Source of the DNA: Rhizobium sp. CIAT894
GTDB taxonomy: Bacteria > Pseudomonadota > Alphaproteobacteria > Rhizobiales > Rhizobiaceae
Length of the DNA: 64,000 nucleotides
Direction of reading: 5' to 3'
Assembly: GCF_000172795.2 (NCBI RefSeq)
Contig: NZ_CP020947.1
Coordinates: forward strand, 127,001-191,000
Shown piece by piece: positions 7,620 to 18,840 of this stretch (positions within the stretch are counted from its first letter, which is position 1; each line of letters begins with the position of its first letter). The notes beneath the pieces were generated by a model. It did not search any database. It was not told the origin of the DNA and saw only the letters and a list, made by a program, of their open reading frames with translations. A program made the position numbers and the translations under genes.

Positions 7620-9758
7620 TTATTCGGCCGCTTCTTCCTTCTTCTTCTCGTTCGGGATCTCCTGGCCGGTGGCCTGGTCGACGACCTTCATCGACAGGCG
7701 AACCTTGCCGCGTTCGTCGAAGCCGAGCAGCTTGACCCAGACCTTGTCGCCTTCCTTGACGACGTCCTGGGTCTTGGCAACACGCTCGGAAGCGAGCTGC
7801 GAGATGTGGACGAGGCCGTCGCGGGCGCCGAAGAAGTTGACGAAGGCGCCGAAGTCGGCGGTCTTGACAACCGTGCCTTCGTAGATCTGGCCGATTTCAG
7901 GCTCGGCGACGATCGAGTGGATCCACTTGCGGGCCGCTTCGATTTCCTTGCCGGAGGAGGAGGCGATCTTGACGGTGCCGTCGTCCTCGATGTTGATCTT
8001 CGCGCCGGTCTTTTCGACGATTTCGCGGATGACCTTACCGCCGGAGCCGATGACTTCGCGGATCTTGTCGACCGGGATGTTCATGACTTCGATGCGCGGA
8101 GCGAATTCGCCGAGCTGGCCGCGGCTTTCGGTGATGGCCTTGGCCATTTCGCCGAGAATGTGGGCGCGACCGCCCTGGGCCTGGCCGAGAGCGACCTTCA
8201 TGATCTCTTCGGTGATGCCGGCGATCTTGATGTCCATCTGCAGCGAGGTGATGCCGTCGGCAGTACCTGCAACCTTGAAGTCCATGTCGCCGAGGTGATC
8301 TTCGTCACCGAGAATGTCGGAGAGGACGGCGAAACGATCGCCTTCCAGGATCAGGCCCATGGCGATACCGGCAACCGGCTTTGCCAGCGGAACGCCGGCA
8401 TCCATCAGAGCAAGCGACGTACCGCAGACGGTCGCCATCGAGGACGAGCCGTTCGACTCGGTAATTTCGGAGACGACGCGCAGCGTGTAGGGGAACTGCT
8501 CAGGCGTCGGCAGCATCGGACGGATTGCCCGCCATGCAAGCTTGCCGTGGCCGATTTCACGGCGGCCCGGGGAGCCCATGCGGCCGGTCTCGCCAACCGA
8601 GTAGGGAGGGAAGTTGTAATGGAGCAGGAAGCGCTCCTTGTACATGCCCGTCAGGCTGTCGACATACTGCTCGTCTTCGCCGGTGCCGAGCGTGGCAACC
8701 ACGATCGCCTGCGTTTCACCGCGGGTGAACAGCGCCGAACCATGGGTGCGCGGCAGGAGGCCGACTTCCGAAACGATCGGACGAACGGTTTCGAGGTCGC
8801 GGCCGTCGATGCGGCTCTTGGTGTCGAGGATGTTCCAGCGGACGATTTTCGCCTGCAGATGCTTGAAGATCGCGCCGACTTCCTCAGCCGTGTACTTGGC
8901 TTCGCCTTCCTCGGGCAGGAAGTGTGCCTTCACCTTGGCCTTGACGGCGTCGACGGCGGCGTAGCGGTCGGCCTTCTGGGTGATCTTGTAGGCCTGACGA
9001 AGCTCACCTTCGGCAAGGCCGAGCATCTCGGTTTCGAGAGCGGAATAGTCTTCCGGCTGGAAGTCGCGCGGCTCCTTGGCGGCAACTTCGGCGAGCTTGA
9101 TGATCGCATCGAGAACCGGCTGGAAGCCCTTGTGGCCGAACATGACGGCGCCGAGCATGACTTCTTCGTTGAGTTCCTTGGCTTCGGATTCAACCATCAG
9201 CACGGCGTCGTAGGTGCCGGCGACGACGAGGTCGAGGCTCGATTCGTCCATCTCGTCGAGATGCGGATTGAGAACGTATTCGCCGTTGATGTAGCCGACG
9301 CGCGCACCGCCGACCGGGCCCATGAAGGGAACGCCGGAGAGCGTCAGCGCTGCCGAGGTGGCAACCATCGACAGGATGTCGGGGTTGTTTTCAAGGTCGT
9401 GCTGGATGACGGTAACGACGACCTGCGTGTCGTTCTTGTAGCCTTCCGGGAAAAGCGGGCGGATCGGGCGGTCGATCAGGCGGGAAACGAGGGTCTCGTT
9501 CTCGCTCGGACGTCCCTCGCGCTTGAAATAGCCGCCGGGGATCTTGCCGGCTGCGTAGGTCTTTTCCTGGTAGTTGACGGTGAGCGGGAAGAAGTCCTGG
9601 CCGGGCTTCGGCGCCTTGGCCGAAACGACGGTGGCGAGAACGACGGTTTCGCCGTAGGTGGCGAGAACGGCGCCGTCGGCCTGGCGGGCGATCTTGCCGG
9701 TTTCGAGCTTCAGCGGGCGGCCGGCCCACTCGATTTCGACTGTGTGTGTATCAAACAT
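7620..9758 (-). CDS. pnp: Polynucleotide phosphorylase
   Basis: A 712-residue enzyme, the usual PNPase length: two RNase PH domains (the second with [18 protein letters not shown]), a helical linker, a KH domain ([20 protein letters not shown]) and an S1 domain ([19 protein letters not shown]). It phosphorolytically degrades RNA 3' to 5' as a trimer and joins the degradosome. ATG 9758 ([15 protein letters not shown]) is the conserved start. It follows rpsO on the minus strand, the classic pairing, with an unusually long 352-base gap. Confidence 0.97.
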   Translation of the reverse strand: MFDTHTVEIEWAGRPLKLETGKIARQADGAVLATYGETVVLATVVSAKAPKPGQDFFPLTVNYQEKTYAAGKIPGGYFKREGRPSENETLVSRLIDRPIRPLFPEGYKNDTQVVVTVIQHDLENNPDILSMVATSAALTLSGVPFMGPVGGARVGYINGEYVLNPHLDEMDESSLDLVVAGTYDAVLMVESEAKELNEEVMLGAVMFGHKGFQPVLDAIIKLAEVAAKEPRDFQPEDYSALETEMLGLAEGELRQAYKITQKADRYAAVDAVKAKVKAHFLPEEGEAKYTAEEVGAIFKHLQAKIVRWNILDTKSRIDGRDLETVRPIVSEVGLLPRTHGSALFTRGETQAIVVATLGTGEDEQYVDSLTGMYKERFLLHYNFPPYSVGETGRMGSPGRREIGHGKLAWRAIRPMLPTPEQFPYTLRVVSEITESNGSSSMATVCGTSLALMDAGVPLAKPVAGIAMGLILEGDRFAVLSDILGDEDHLGDMDFKVAGTADGITSLQMDIKIAGITEEIMKVALGQAQGGRAHILGEMAKAITESRGQLGEFAPRIEVMNIPVDKIREVIGSGGKVIREIVEKTGAKINIEDDGTVKIASSSGKEIEAARKWIHSIVAEPEIGQIYEGTVVKTADFGAFVNFFGARDGLVHISQLASERVAKTQDVVKEGDKVWVKLLGFDERGKVRLSMKVVDQATGQEIPNEKKKEEAAE

Positions 9759-10075
9759 GACTTGTCCTTCAGTGCGGGAGCACGCGCCATCGCCGATATC
9801 AAGGCGCAGCGCACAGTCGACCGCAAGCAATGTGACGTATCACGGGCAAGACAACGAGAGGCTTTTATCTCAGCTTCCCCAGGAAACCCAGTTCCCGGGA
9901 AACTGGGCCAAAGCTCTGACAAGCCTTGGCCGAAAGCATCCGGCAATCCTGCCCCATGACAGGTCAACGGTTGGTTTGGCAGAACCGGCCCATCCGGGTC
10001 TGCCGATCTTTCCACCGCTTGGAAAATAGGGCGCGGCTGGAACATTTCATCGGGAACCGTGTCCCGAAACAGGAT
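9759..10075 (-). other. pnp leader region with a hairpin
   Basis: Between the rpsO terminator and pnp there is no coding frame. The clearest structure is CCCAGTT (9887-9893) pairing with AACTGGG (9901-9907) across a CCCGGGA centre, about 130 bases ahead of pnp. In enterobacteria pnp represses itself through an RNase III-cut leader hairpin; whether this one plays that role is inference. A promoter inside this region is likely because rpsO has its own strong terminator. Confidence 0.45.
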
Positions 10076-10104
10076 CCGGCGGGCGCTCGGAAAGCGCCCG
10101 CCGG
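10076..10104 (-). terminator. Hairpin terminator after rpsO
   Basis: A perfect 12-bp GC-rich stem (CCGGCGGGCGCT at 10076-10087, complement at 10093-10104) with a five-base loop stands six bases past the rpsO stop. It is not followed by a long T run, so it may act as a transcript 3'-end stabiliser or partial terminator rather than a complete stop. Confidence 0.75.
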
Positions 10105-10110
10105 ACAATC

Positions 10111-10380
10111 TTAGCGGCGGATACCCAGGCTGGAGATCAGCTTGGAATAACGGCCTTCATCCTTCTTCTTGAGATAATCAAGAAGCGAGCGGCGGCTCGA
10201 AACCATCGTCAGCAGGCCACGGCGGGAATGATTATCCTTCTTGTGGTCCTTGAAGTGTTCGGTCAGGTTGTTGATGCGTTCGGTCAGGATCGCGACCTGA
10301 ACCTCAGGAGAACCGGTGTCGCCTTCGGCGGTTGCGTATTCCTTGATCAGCGCAGCCTTGCGCTCAGCAGTAATCGACAT
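10111..10380 (-). CDS. rpsO: 30S ribosomal protein S15
   Basis: Exactly 89 residues, the standard S15 length, starting [20 protein letters not shown] and containing [20 protein letters not shown] and the rRNA-binding [21 protein letters not shown]15 is a primary binder of 16S rRNA in the 30S platform. ATG at 10380 is taken; the longer frame upstream adds an unconserved leader. It lies between the alpha/beta hydrolase and pnp on the minus strand. Confidence 0.98.
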   Translation of the reverse strand: MSITAERKAALIKEYATAEGDTGSPEVQVAILTERINNLTEHFKDHKKDNHSRRGLLTMVSSRRSLLDYLKKKDEGRYSKLISSLGIRR

Positions 10381-10531
10381 CGGGTGATCCTTTCTAAGAG
10401 AGGAGATAAAAGTCGCCAAAAGCCGGGATGCCGTCCAGCTTTGGCCGTGAATGCAAACGGGCGTACCCGATGCTGGCGCTGCCTATAAACCAAATATGGA
10501 TCGATGGAAAGAGGGGTCGTCCCCGGCGGCT

Positions 10532-11383
10532 TCAGCGACCCGCCATGGCACCCCGGATCATCCCGTCATAGGCTGAAGGATCCTGCAGCATGGCGAAGTG
10601 GCTCACATCTTTCAGGATCACGAGTTTGGCGCCCGGAATCTGCTTTGCCATCATTTCCGTATGGTCGAGCTTGACGGCTTCATCGTGATCGCCGATGGCA
10701 AGCGTGACCGGCACCGAGATCTTGGCAAGATCGGCGGCCGTCCAGGCCGGCTGGGTCGCCCACATTTCGGAGATCTGCTTGACGAAGGCGTCGTACTCGT
10801 TCGGCGTCGGCGAAAGCTTCCGGTACTGCTCGCCGGCGACGTTGATGTAGTTGTTGAAGGTCGTGTTGTCCATGACGTCGGGCTTGACGCCGTCCGTGGT
10901 GACATTCGCGGCCTGGGCAATGACCCGGGTCAATTTTTCCGGATGTTTCATCGCCATTTCGATGCCGATGATGCCGCCGTCCGACCACCCCACAAGCGTC
11001 ACCTTGTCGATCTTCAGATAGTCGAGAAGTGCGACATAATCCGATGTCATCAGGTCGTAGCCGAAGGGCTTCTGGCTGCGCGTCGACCGCCCATGGCCGC
11101 GGCTGTCGGCAACGATGACCAGGTGATCCCTCGCGAAATCGGCGACCTGGTTGCCCCAGACCTCGGCATTTCCAAGTCCGCCGTGAATGAAAAGGATCGG
11201 CTCGCCTTCACCATATTCGGCGTAATACATTTTGATGTCGTTCACATCGGCCATGCCGCTTGTCTTGGCCGCCGGCATCGAAGGAAAGGCCGGAAGCTCG
11301 GCCCAGCGCTCGGCGGATTGAGCGCCGGCAACGGTCAGGAACAGTGAAAAGAGCGTCAGTATCGCGACAGCGTTTACGCGCAT
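10532..11383 (-). CDS. Secreted alpha/beta hydrolase
   Basis: A 283-residue protein with a signal peptide (MRVNAVAILTLFSLFLTVAG) and a complete hydrolase triad: nucleophile Ser in GWSDGG, acid Asp in AIGDHDEAV and His in KDVSHFAMLQDP. The oxyanion-hole motif FIHGGLGN is present. It resembles bacterial non-haem peroxidase/esterase-type alpha/beta hydrolases; the substrate cannot be read from sequence. It sits between truB and rpsO, which are usually neighbours, in the same orientation, 82 bases after truB, so it looks like an insertion into the operon. Confidence 0.85.
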   Translation of the reverse strand: MRVNAVAILTLFSLFLTVAGAQSAERWAELPAFPSMPAAKTSGMADVNDIKMYYAEYGEGEPILFIHGGLGNAEVWGNQVADFARDHLVIVADSRGHGRSTRSQKPFGYDLMTSDYVALLDYLKIDKVTLVGWSDGGIIGIEMAMKHPEKLTRVIAQAANVTTDGVKPDVMDNTTFNNYINVAGEQYRKLSPTPNEYDAFVKQISEMWATQPAWTAADLAKISVPVTLAIGDHDEAVKLDHTEMMAKQIPGAKLVILKDVSHFAMLQDPSAYDGMIRGAMAGR

Positions 11384-11465
11384 ATTCTTCCCCTCAGGTG
11401 GCAATCGCCCGAAAGGAAGATATCGCATCACTGCCGGCTGACAATCGCCGTCACGAACAAATACT

Positions 11466-12398
11466 TCAGCCGAAAACGCGCTTGGGGCGAAACTCGCCCT
11501 GGCCGATCTCGCCGATCGCAATCAGCCTGCCGCGGGCCGTCGCATAGGCTTCGCTTTCGGCAACCGGCGCATCGCGGCCGCGCACAAGGATCGGGTTGCC
11601 CATCTTCAGCCGGTGCGCCTGGTCGTCGTTGATGACGAGATGGGGCAGGGCCGATAGCGCCTCGCAGGTGTCGATCAGCAGCGCATCGAGGGCTGCCAGC
11701 CGCTCGTCCATATCTTCGATCGCCTCCAGCGCCACGAGATTGGCGAGCGGCACCATGGCCTCTTCCGCGAAAGGCGCGACGAAGGTGCGCCGTAGCCCGG
11801 ACACATGGCCGTAGCAGCCGAGCTCACGGCCGAAATCGCGCGCGAGTGCCCTGACATAGGTTCCCTTGCCGCATTCCACTTCGAAATGCGCGGTATTGGC
11901 ATCCGGGCAGGCAAGCAATGTCAGGCGGAAGATATCGACCTCGCGCGAGGGGATCTCGACGACCTCGCCTTCGCGCGCCAGATCATAGGCGCGTTCACCC
12001 GATATTTTGATCGCCGAAAATTGCGGCGGCACCTGGCTGATGGTGCCGATATATCCAGGCAGGATATCACGGATCTGCTGTTCGCTGGGGCGCTTGTCCG
12101 AGCTTTCGGTCACTTCGCCCTCGAGATCGTCCGTCGCGCGTTCCTCGCCCCAGCTGACCGTGAATTCATAGACCTTGCGGCCGTCCATCACATAGGGAAC
12201 GGTCTTCGTCGCATCGCCGAGCGCGATCGGCAGCATGCCGGAGGCGAGCGGATCGAGCGTGCCGGCATGACCGGCCTTCTGCGCCTTGTAGAGCCACTTG
12301 ATCTTGGAAACGGCTTCCGTCGAGCCGAAATCCACCGGCTTGTCGAGGATCAGCCAGCCGGAAATCGGCCGGCCTTTGGGTTTGCGTGGTTTGGACAT
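11466..12398 (-). CDS. truB: tRNA pseudouridine-55 synthase
   Basis: A 310-residue TruB with catalytic Asp in [15 protein letters not shown] and the second family motif [15 protein letters not shown]. It makes the universal pseudouridine 55 in the tRNA T loop. The start ATG 12398 ([20 protein letters not shown]) follows the rbfA stop by 13 bases, so the two are translated from one message. Confidence 0.96.
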   Translation of the reverse strand: MSKPRKPKGRPISGWLILDKPVDFGSTEAVSKIKWLYKAQKAGHAGTLDPLASGMLPIALGDATKTVPYVMDGRKVYEFTVSWGEERATDDLEGEVTESSDKRPSEQQIRDILPGYIGTISQVPPQFSAIKISGERAYDLAREGEVVEIPSREVDIFRLTLLACPDANTAHFEVECGKGTYVRALARDFGRELGCYGHVSGLRRTFVAPFAEEAMVPLANLVALEAIEDMDERLAALDALLIDTCEALSALPHLVINDDQAHRLKMGNPILVRGRDAPVAESEAYATARGRLIAIGEIGQGEFRPKRVFG

Positions 12399-12411
12399 CA
12401 GTCTCTTCTGT

Positions 12412-12816
12412 TTATTGTTCGTCATTATCGCCGTCGAGGTCGCGGCGCACCTCGGGCGAGCGCAAGAGCTCGTCGATCTTCTTGTAGTTGTCGAAGCTGG
12501 TATCGTCGCGGAAGCGCACCTCCGGCATGTATTTCATCTGCCGAAGCTGCTGCCCGAGCCGGCCGCGGATAAATTTCGCATGACGGTTCAAGGCCCCGAT
12601 GACGATGCTGTGGTCGGAAACGCCGAGCGGCGTCACGTAAGCCGTGGCGATCTTGAGGTCGGGCGACATGCGCACTTCCGAGATCGAGATCACGGTCGCT
12701 TCGATCACGTCGTCGCGCACTTCGCCCCGCTGCAGCACCTGGGTGATTGCGGCGCGAACCTGTTCGCCAACGCGCAGCATGCGCTGCGAAGGCGCGGAAG
12801 AAGTTGCTCTGGTCAT
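12412..12816 (-). CDS. rbfA: Ribosome-binding factor A
   Basis: A 134-residue cold-shock-type 30S maturation factor with the single KH-like domain ([45 protein letters not shown]). RbfA helps process the 5' end of 16S rRNA. It stands between infB and truB in the conserved order; about 150 bases with a long hairpin separate it from infB. Confidence 0.95.
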   Translation of the reverse strand: MTRATSSAPSQRMLRVGEQVRAAITQVLQRGEVRDDVIEATVISISEVRMSPDLKIATAYVTPLGVSDHSIVIGALNRHAKFIRGRLGQQLRQMKYMPEVRFRDDTSFDNYKKIDELLRSPEVRRDLDGDNDEQ

Positions 12817-12910
12817 TGTTATCTCTATTTGCCGATGCGGCTGGGAATCGAACCCGTCAAAGGAGAGCGTCCATGACTCTTTTGGCCGAAAAGGTCAAGG
12901 CGGCTGATGC

Positions 12911-12946
12911 CCGAAAGCCATCCGCCGGCTGGCGAATGGCTTTCGG
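12911..12946 (-). other. Long hairpin in the infB-rbfA gap
   Basis: An 11-bp perfect stem (CCGAAAGCCAT at 12911-12921, complement at 12936-12946) continues after one mismatch into CGCC/GGCG around a GGCT loop. No T run follows on the minus strand. It probably acts as an mRNA 3'-end stabiliser or partial terminator that sets infB apart from rbfA-truB. Confidence 0.6.
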
Positions 12947-12970
12947 AAAGCTGATAGCGTGCGCAGCGGT

Positions 12971-15727
12971 TTAGAGCGTGCGCGTGATATGCTCGACGCG
13001 GAAGCACTCGATGACGTCGCCGGCGCGCATATCCTCGTAGTTTTCGAAGGCCATGCCGCATTCCTGGCCCATCGGCACTTCGGAGACTTCGTCCTTGAAG
13101 CGCTTGAGGGTCTTGAGCTTGCCTTCGTGAACGACGACATCGTTGCGGATGAGGCGGACGCCCGCACCACGTTCGACCTTGCCTTCGACGACACGGCAGC
13201 CTGCGACCTTGCCGACCTTGGTGATGTTGAACACCTCGAGGATTTCGGCATTGCCGATGAAGGTCTCGCGCCGTTCGGGAGACAGCAGGCCCGACATCGC
13301 TGCCTTCACGTCATCCACCAGGTCGTAGATGATGTTGTAGTAGCGGATTTCGATGCCTTCGCGCTCGGCGAACTGGCGTGCCTGGGTATTTGCACGAACG
13401 TTGAAGCCAATGATGGCGGCGTTCGAAGCTTCGGCGAGCGAGATATCCGACTCGGTGATGCCGCCGGCGCCCGAATGGACGATGCGGGCGCGGACTTCGT
13501 CGGTGCCGAGCTTTTCCAGTGCGCCGGCAATCGCTTCGATCGAACCCTGCACGTCACCCTTGATGACAAGCGGGAACTCCTTGATGCCGGCGCTCTGGCG
13601 CTGCATCATCATCTGTTCCAGCGAGCCGCGCTGTCCCGACTGGCGGGCAGCCGCCTTGTCGCGGGCAAGACGCTGACGATATTCCGAGATTTCGCGGGCG
13701 CGGCTTTCGCTTTCGACGACGGCGAACTTGTCGCCCGCCTGCGGCGTGCCGGAGAGACCGAGAACCTCGACCGGGGTTGCCGGGCCCGCTTCCTTCACAT
13801 GGTCGCCCTTGTCGGTGACCAGCGCACGCACGCGGCCCCAGACGTCGCCGGCGACGATGATCTGGCCCGGACGCAGCGTACCCTTCTGGACGAGCACGGT
13901 CGCGACCGAACCGCGGCCGCGGTCGAGTTGGGCTTCGATGACGGTGCCTTCCGCGGTGCGGTTCGGATTGGCCTTGAGATCGAGAATTTCCGCCTGCAGC
14001 AGGATCGCCTCGAGCAGCTTGTCGAGGTTCTTGCCGGTCTTGGCCGAAACTTCGACGTCGAGCACTTCACCGCCCATGGATTCCACGAAGACTTCGTGCT
14101 GCAGCAGCTGGTTGCGGACCTTCTGCGGATCGGCCTCGTGCTTGTCGACCTTGTTGATCGCAACGATGATCGGAACACCGGCCGCCTTGGCGTGGTTGAT
14201 CGATTCGATCGTCTGCGGCATCACGCTGTCGTCGGCCGCAACCACCAGGATCGCGATGTCGGTCGCCTGCGCACCGCGGGCACGCATTGCCGTGAAGGCG
14301 GCGTGGCCGGGCGTGTCGATGAAGGTGATCTTCTGACCGCTCTGCTCCACCTGGTAGGCGCCGATATGCTGGGTGATGCCGCCGGCTTCGCCGGAGACCA
14401 CGTTGGCATGGCGGATGGCGTCGAGCAGCGAGGTCTTGCCGTGGTCGACATGGCCCATGATGGTGACGACAGGCGGGCGCGAAACCAGTTCGCCATCCTC
14501 GTCGGACACGTTGAAGATGCCGAGTTCGACGTCGGATTCCGACACGCGCCTGACCGTATGGCCGAATTCGCCGGCGATGAGTTCGGCAAGGTCGGCGTCG
14601 ATGACGTCGCCCGGCTTCATCATCTGGCCTTCCTTCATCAGGTACTTGATAACGTCGACGGCGCGTTCGGACATGCGCTGCGACAGTTCCTGAATGGTGA
14701 TGGTCTCGGGCAGAATCACCTCGCGCGAGATCTTCTCGCGGGTTTCCTGCATCTGGCCGCGGCGGAATTTCTCCTGCCGGCGGCGCATCGCCGAGAGCGA
14801 ACGGCCGCGGGCATTGTCTTCGCCGTCGACGTTGGCAGTGGAGATCGTCAGCTTGCCGCGGCGGCGCTCTTCATCGGTCTTCGGACGGGTCGTGACCGGC
14901 TTTGCCGGTTCCGGGCGAACGACGCGGCCACGGACAGGACCGCCGCGCGCTGCGCCGCCACGATCGTCGTCTTCCTTTTCGTCGCGACGGCCGCGAGCGG
15001 CGCCGGGGGCAGCAGCGCCCGCTGCCGGACGGGCAGCAGAAGGTGCTCCGGCCGCATCGGGCCGGCGAGCGGCAGGTGCCGACGAAGCGGGTTGCTGCGG
15101 ACGCTGCGCGTCGGAGCGTGCTTCGGCCGGAGCCGGAGCTGCGGCTGCCGGTTCGGCAACGGCGGCCGGTGCCTCAGCCTGCCGGATGGCCTCTTCGGCG
15201 GCCCGGCGGGCAGCTTCTTCGGCTTCGGCAGCCTTGCGGATAACCTCTTCGGCGGCCCGGCGCTTTTCTTCCTCGGCGCGGCGGATCGCATCCTGGGCGT
15301 CACGCGCCTGGGCGTCGGCAAGCGCGCGGCGGCGGGCGTCCATCTCTTCCGGCGACAGATGGTTCAGCACCACCGGGCGCGGACGATCGTTCTGCCGCGG
15401 CGTCTGGTGGGACTGCTGCGGACGCTGGTTCGCCTGGCTGTTGCTCGGCTGAACCCGCGGTGCCGGTGCCGGCTGCTGCGGGCGCGCCTGCACGGGTGCG
15501 GGCGCCGGTTCGGCTGCACGCACGGGGGCCGCCGGAGCGATAGGTGTGATCGGCTTTTCGTCTTCCGGGCGCATCGGGCGCCGCTTGCGGGTCTCGACAA
15601 CGACCGCCTTGGTGCGACCTCGACCCATATCCTGGCGAACGGTGCCCTGACTCATCCCCGATGGTTTCAGGGTAAGCGTCTTTTTGCCCGTCACGCTGAT
15701 TGTCTTGTCGTCGTTACTATCGGTCAT
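12971..15727 (-). CDS. infB: Translation initiation factor IF-2
   Basis: A 918-residue IF-2. The first ~330 residues are low-complexity Pro/Ala/Arg/Glu-rich, typical of alphaproteobacterial IF-2, followed by the GTPase with G1 [14 protein letters not shown], switch region DTPGHAAF and NKVD, then beta-barrel and C-terminal domains that bind fMet-tRNA. IF-2 places initiator tRNA on the 30S subunit. The stop codon lies next to a partial copy of the dispersed repeat (about 12959-12984). Confidence 0.97.
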   Translation of the reverse strand: MTDSNDDKTISVTGKKTLTLKPSGMSQGTVRQDMGRGRTKAVVVETRKRRPMRPEDEKPITPIAPAAPVRAAEPAPAPVQARPQQPAPAPRVQPSNSQANQRPQQSHQTPRQNDRPRPVVLNHLSPEEMDARRRALADAQARDAQDAIRRAEEEKRRAAEEVIRKAAEAEEAARRAAEEAIRQAEAPAAVAEPAAAAPAPAEARSDAQRPQQPASSAPAARRPDAAGAPSAARPAAGAAAPGAARGRRDEKEDDDRGGAARGGPVRGRVVRPEPAKPVTTRPKTDEERRRGKLTISTANVDGEDNARGRSLSAMRRRQEKFRRGQMQETREKISREVILPETITIQELSQRMSERAVDVIKYLMKEGQMMKPGDVIDADLAELIAGEFGHTVRRVSESDVELGIFNVSDEDGELVSRPPVVTIMGHVDHGKTSLLDAIRHANVVSGEAGGITQHIGAYQVEQSGQKITFIDTPGHAAFTAMRARGAQATDIAILVVAADDSVMPQTIESINHAKAAGVPIIVAINKVDKHEADPQKVRNQLLQHEVFVESMGGEVLDVEVSAKTGKNLDKLLEAILLQAEILDLKANPNRTAEGTVIEAQLDRGRGSVATVLVQKGTLRPGQIIVAGDVWGRVRALVTDKGDHVKEAGPATPVEVLGLSGTPQAGDKFAVVESESRAREISEYRQRLARDKAAARQSGQRGSLEQMMMQRQSAGIKEFPLVIKGDVQGSIEAIAGALEKLGTDEVRARIVHSGAGGITESDISLAEASNAAIIGFNVRANTQARQFAEREGIEIRYYNIIYDLVDDVKAAMSGLLSPERRETFIGNAEILEVFNITKVGKVAGCRVVEGKVERGAGVRLIRNDVVVHEGKLKTLKRFKDEVSEVPMGQECGMAFENYEDMRAGDVIECFRVEHITRTL

Positions 15728-15829
15728 TCGTTCCCGTTCCTTCGGACAGGGAGCGATGACTAGATCAGACCCTGTCGTTCAAATACTGTCGATCAATGAG
15801 AATTGGACCGGCCGATGCCGGTGACCGCC

Positions 15830-16525
15830 TCATTGTTTTTGCCGGCCAGCGCCGCCCGCTGCCCGGGACTGACCGCCAATACGGTACTGTTCGAGCATCT
15901 TTGCGCGCTTCACTACACCTTCACCCGCCTGCCCTGCAAGCACTGCGGCATGGATAAAAGCATTCTGGCCCATCAGGCCTTCCATTTCGCTCTCCGAGAA
16001 GAGACGGAAGGAAGGTATCTCCTCCTCGGTCTCCATTCCGAGGTGCCAGGCCTTGCGGGCCTGGTCGATTTTCCGCACGCCGTCGTCGGCGGCATCGGTT
16101 GCATGGAACACCGCAAGGGCTGCTCCGCTTCTGACAGCGGCATCCACTTTCGAGGATCCGCTGACGAACTGGCCGGCTTTGCGCGCCATGTTCATCATCT
16201 GCATCAACTGCGCCGCGAGCAGCCGGTCGAGGCTCGCGCCGAGATCGTCCGCCGCCTTCACATCCATTTTCAGCGCGCGGGCGAAGAGTTTCTTCGCCAC
16301 CGCCCTGTCGACCAGCGACCGGTCGATCTTCACCCAGCATCCGCGTCCCGGAAGCTCGCGCTTCAGGTCGGCGACGACTGTTCCATCGGGAGCGGCTACG
16401 AAGCGGATCAGCTCTTCCGGCGATCCGCTTTCGCGCGTCACGATGCACATGCGTCCGTTCACGTCATAACCTGCAAGATCGTCGTCCTCGTCAGGGAGAG
16501 CGTCCGGCTCATGCGCGGTCATCAT
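15830..16525 (-). CDS. YlxR-L7Ae fusion RNA-binding protein
   Basis: A 231-residue protein with an N-terminal YlxR/DUF448 domain (GRMCIVTRESGSPEELIRFV, RGCWVKIDRSLVDRAV) fused to an L7Ae/S12-like domain (MNMARKAGQFVSGSSKVDAA). YlxR proteins bind RNA and in other bacteria are linked to RNase P and to nusA-operon regulation. Its start overlaps the nusA stop by four bases, showing translational coupling, and infB follows after 102 bases. The fusion is usual for Rhizobiales. Confidence 0.9.
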   Translation of the reverse strand: MMTAHEPDALPDEDDDLAGYDVNGRMCIVTRESGSPEELIRFVAAPDGTVVADLKRELPGRGCWVKIDRSLVDRAVAKKLFARALKMDVKAADDLGASLDRLLAAQLMQMMNMARKAGQFVSGSSKVDAAVRSGAALAVFHATDAADDGVRKIDQARKAWHLGMETEEEIPSFRLFSESEMEGLMGQNAFIHAAVLAGQAGEGVVKRAKMLEQYRIGGQSRAAGGAGRQKQ

Positions 16526-18129
16526 GCTTCTTGTTCGGCTTCAGCGTCGGTGACCTCTTCTTCGGCCTCCTTCGCCAGATCCTCTTGCGTGATCCAGCCG
16601 GCCGAAAGGCGAGCCTGGACGATCATCTGCTCGGCCTCGACGCGCGAGACGTCGAACTTCGAGAACAAGCCTTCGAACTTCTTCGTTTCGCCGTTCTTGC
16701 GTTCCGTCCAGCCGACGAGATCGTCGGCGGCGCAACCGGCAAAGTCTTCGATCGTCTTGATGCCGTCTTCGCCGAGCGCCACCATCATCTGGGCGGTCAT
16801 GCCGTCGATTTCGCGCAGCTCGTCCTGAACGCCGAGCGCCTTGCGCTTCTCGTCCATCTCGGCTTCGAGACGCTCGAGGAATTCGCGGGCGCGCTGCTGG
16901 ATTTCCTGTGCCGTTTCTTCGTCGAAACCGTCGATCGAGGAGATTTCGTCGAGATCGACATAAGCCAGTTCTTCAACCGCGGCAAAGCCTTCGGAGGCCA
17001 GAACCTGGCCGACCATTTCGTCGACGTCGAGCGAATCCATGAACAGGTTGGTGCGCTCGTTGAATTCCTTCTGACGGCGTTCCGATTCCTCGGCTTCCGT
17101 CATGATGTCGATGTCCCAGCCGGTCAGCTGCGAGGCGAGGCGGACGTTCTGGCCGCGGCGGCCGATCGCAAGCGACAGCTGCTCGTCGGGAACGACCACT
17201 TCGATGCGCTCGGCATCCTCGTCGAGAACGACCTTGGCGACTTCGGCCGGCTGCAGGGCGTTGACGACGAAGGTCGCCGGATCCTGGCTCCACGGAATGA
17301 TGTCGATCTTTTCGCCTTGGAGCTCGCCGACGACGGCCTGGACGCGCGAACCGCGCATACCGACGCAGGCGCCGACCGGATCGATCGAGCTGTCGTTCGA
17401 GATCACGGCGATCTTGGCGCGCGAACCGGGATCGCGGGCGACCGACTTCACCTGGATGATGCCGTCGTAGATCTCCGGCACTTCCATGGTGAACAGTTTC
17501 ACCATGAACTGCGGATGCGTGCGCGACAGGAAGATCTGCGGGCCGCGCTGTTCGCGACGGACGTCATAGACATAGGCACGGACGCGATCGCCGTAACGGA
17601 CGTTTTCGCGCGGGATCATCTCGTCGCGGCGGATGATGCCTTCGCCACGGCCGAGATCGACGATGACATTGCCGTATTCGACACGCTTGACGGTGCCGTT
17701 GACGATTTCGCCGGTGCGATCCTTGAATTCGTCGAACTGGCGGTCGCGCTCGGCTTCACGCACCTTCTGCACGATCACCTGCTTGGCGGACTGTGCGGCG
17801 ATGCGGCCGAAATCCATCGGCGGCAGCGGATCGGCGATGAAATCGCCGAGTGCGGCGTCCGGGTTGCGGTCACGGGCAAGCTCCAGCGGGATCTGCGTCG
17901 AATAATCCTCGGCCTTGTCGACGACTTCGAGCAGGCGCTGCAGACGGATCTCGCCGGTCTTCGGATTGATGTCGGCCCGGATGTTGGACTCGGTGCCGTA
18001 ACGGGAGCGTGCCGCCTTCTGGATAGCGTCGGCCATTGCGGCCAGCACGATCTCGCGGTCGATGACCTTTTCGCGCGCCACTGCATCTGCGATCTGCAGA
18101 AGTTCGAGCCGGTTCGCACTGACTGCCAT
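16522..18129 (-). CDS. nusA: Transcription factor NusA
   Basis: A 535-residue NusA: N-terminal RNA-polymerase-binding domain, S1 domain, two KH domains ([20 protein letters not shown] and [18 protein letters not shown]), then acidic helix-hairpin-helix repeats ([38 protein letters not shown]). It controls pausing, termination and antitermination. It starts 59 bases after rimP and overlaps the next gene by four bases. Confidence 0.97.
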   Translation of the reverse strand: MAVSANRLELLQIADAVAREKVIDREIVLAAMADAIQKAARSRYGTESNIRADINPKTGEIRLQRLLEVVDKAEDYSTQIPLELARDRNPDAALGDFIADPLPPMDFGRIAAQSAKQVIVQKVREAERDRQFDEFKDRTGEIVNGTVKRVEYGNVIVDLGRGEGIIRRDEMIPRENVRYGDRVRAYVYDVRREQRGPQIFLSRTHPQFMVKLFTMEVPEIYDGIIQVKSVARDPGSRAKIAVISNDSSIDPVGACVGMRGSRVQAVVGELQGEKIDIIPWSQDPATFVVNALQPAEVAKVVLDEDAERIEVVVPDEQLSLAIGRRGQNVRLASQLTGWDIDIMTEAEESERRQKEFNERTNLFMDSLDVDEMVGQVLASEGFAAVEELAYVDLDEISSIDGFDEETAQEIQQRAREFLERLEAEMDEKRKALGVQDELREIDGMTAQMMVALGEDGIKTIEDFAGCAADDLVGWTERKNGETKKFEGLFSKFDVSRVEAEQMIVQARLSAGWITQEDLAKEAEEEVTDAEAEQEA

Positions 18130-18150
18130 TGTCTTGTTTCTCCGTCTTTA

Positions 18151-18173
18151 CTCCAGGGTTCCCGTCCCTGGAG
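18151..18173 (-). other. Hairpin between rimP and nusA
   Basis: An 8-bp stem CTCCAGGG/CCCTGGAG with a seven-base loop sits in the 59-base gap. There is no T run, so it is more likely an RNA-processing or stability element than a terminator. Confidence 0.45.
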
Positions 18174-18188
18174 CGGTCTGTTGATCGG

Positions 18189-18794
18189 TTATTCCTGGTC
18201 GCCCGCGTCGTTCTGGTTGGCGGCCTCAGCTTTCGCCAGCTTGTCGGCGCGCAACGCGTCGCGGATCAGGTCGTCGGTCAGAATGAGCTTCGCATCGCTG
18301 AGCGCCGTGAAGGGAATGGTGACCTTCTGCTCTTCCCCGTAAGCGACCTGGTCACGCTCGAGCGTGAAACCATCTACGCCTGCTTCGACGATCTTGCCGC
18401 GGAAGCGCTTGCGATTGTCGATCAGGATCGACGTTTCGCATTTCACAAGGTGGCCCTGCCAGCGGACGAAATCGGATTTCCGCACCATCGGACGGTCGAT
18501 GCCGGGCGAAGACACTTCGAGATGATACTCTTTATCAATCGGATCTTCCACATCGAGGACAGGAGAAATCGCCATCGAGACTTCTTCGCAGTCCTGAACC
18601 GTCATCGTGCCGTCGTTGCGTTCGGCCATGACCTGCATCGTCGCGCCGTTCTGGTTCAGCATCCGGACGCGGATAAGCCGGAAGCCCAGTCCGACGAGCA
18701 CGGGTTCGATGATATCGGCAAGACGCTGGTCGAGCCCTGTTTCGGTAATCAGCCGCGGCTCGACTTCGTTGCCTGCGTTTGTCATGTCCGACAA
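18189..18794 (-). CDS. rimP: Ribosome maturation factor RimP
   Basis: A 201-residue RimP with alpha/beta N-domain ([20 protein letters not shown]) and SH3-like C-domain; [19 protein letters not shown] is the family signature. It assists assembly of the 30S head and pseudoknot. I prefer the TTG at 18794 because GAGGAG is eight bases upstream; the ATG nine bases further in lacks this spacing. It heads the rimP-nusA-infB transcription unit and is divergent from the MFS gene. Confidence 0.93.
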   Translation of the reverse strand: MSDMTNAGNEVEPRLITETGLDQRLADIIEPVLVGLGFRLIRVRMLNQNGATMQVMAERNDGTMTVQDCEEVSMAISPVLDVEDPIDKEYHLEVSSPGIDRPMVRKSDFVRWQGHLVKCETSILIDNRKRFRGKIVEAGVDGFTLERDQVAYGEEQKVTIPFTALSDAKLILTDDLIRDALRADKLAKAEAANQNDAGDQE

Positions 18795-18840
18795 GCGGTG
18801 CGCTCCTCGCAATTTCATGCTTTTTAGGGATCGCGCTAAT

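Noticed and set aside
7536..9959. A long open frame of about 800 codons on the plus strand across the pnp region.
   Set aside because: It is the antisense shadow of pnp: low-complexity residues and no domain, caused by high-GC codon structure.
12835..12860. T-arm-like sequence on the minus strand (GGGTTCGATTCCC) between infB and rbfA.
   Set aside because: No matching 5' acceptor or anticodon stem exists upstream, so it is not a tRNA gene; possibly chance.
12959..15763. A 930-codon open frame on the plus strand opposite infB.
   Set aside because: IF-2 motifs are on the minus strand; the plus frame lacks any recognisable domain.
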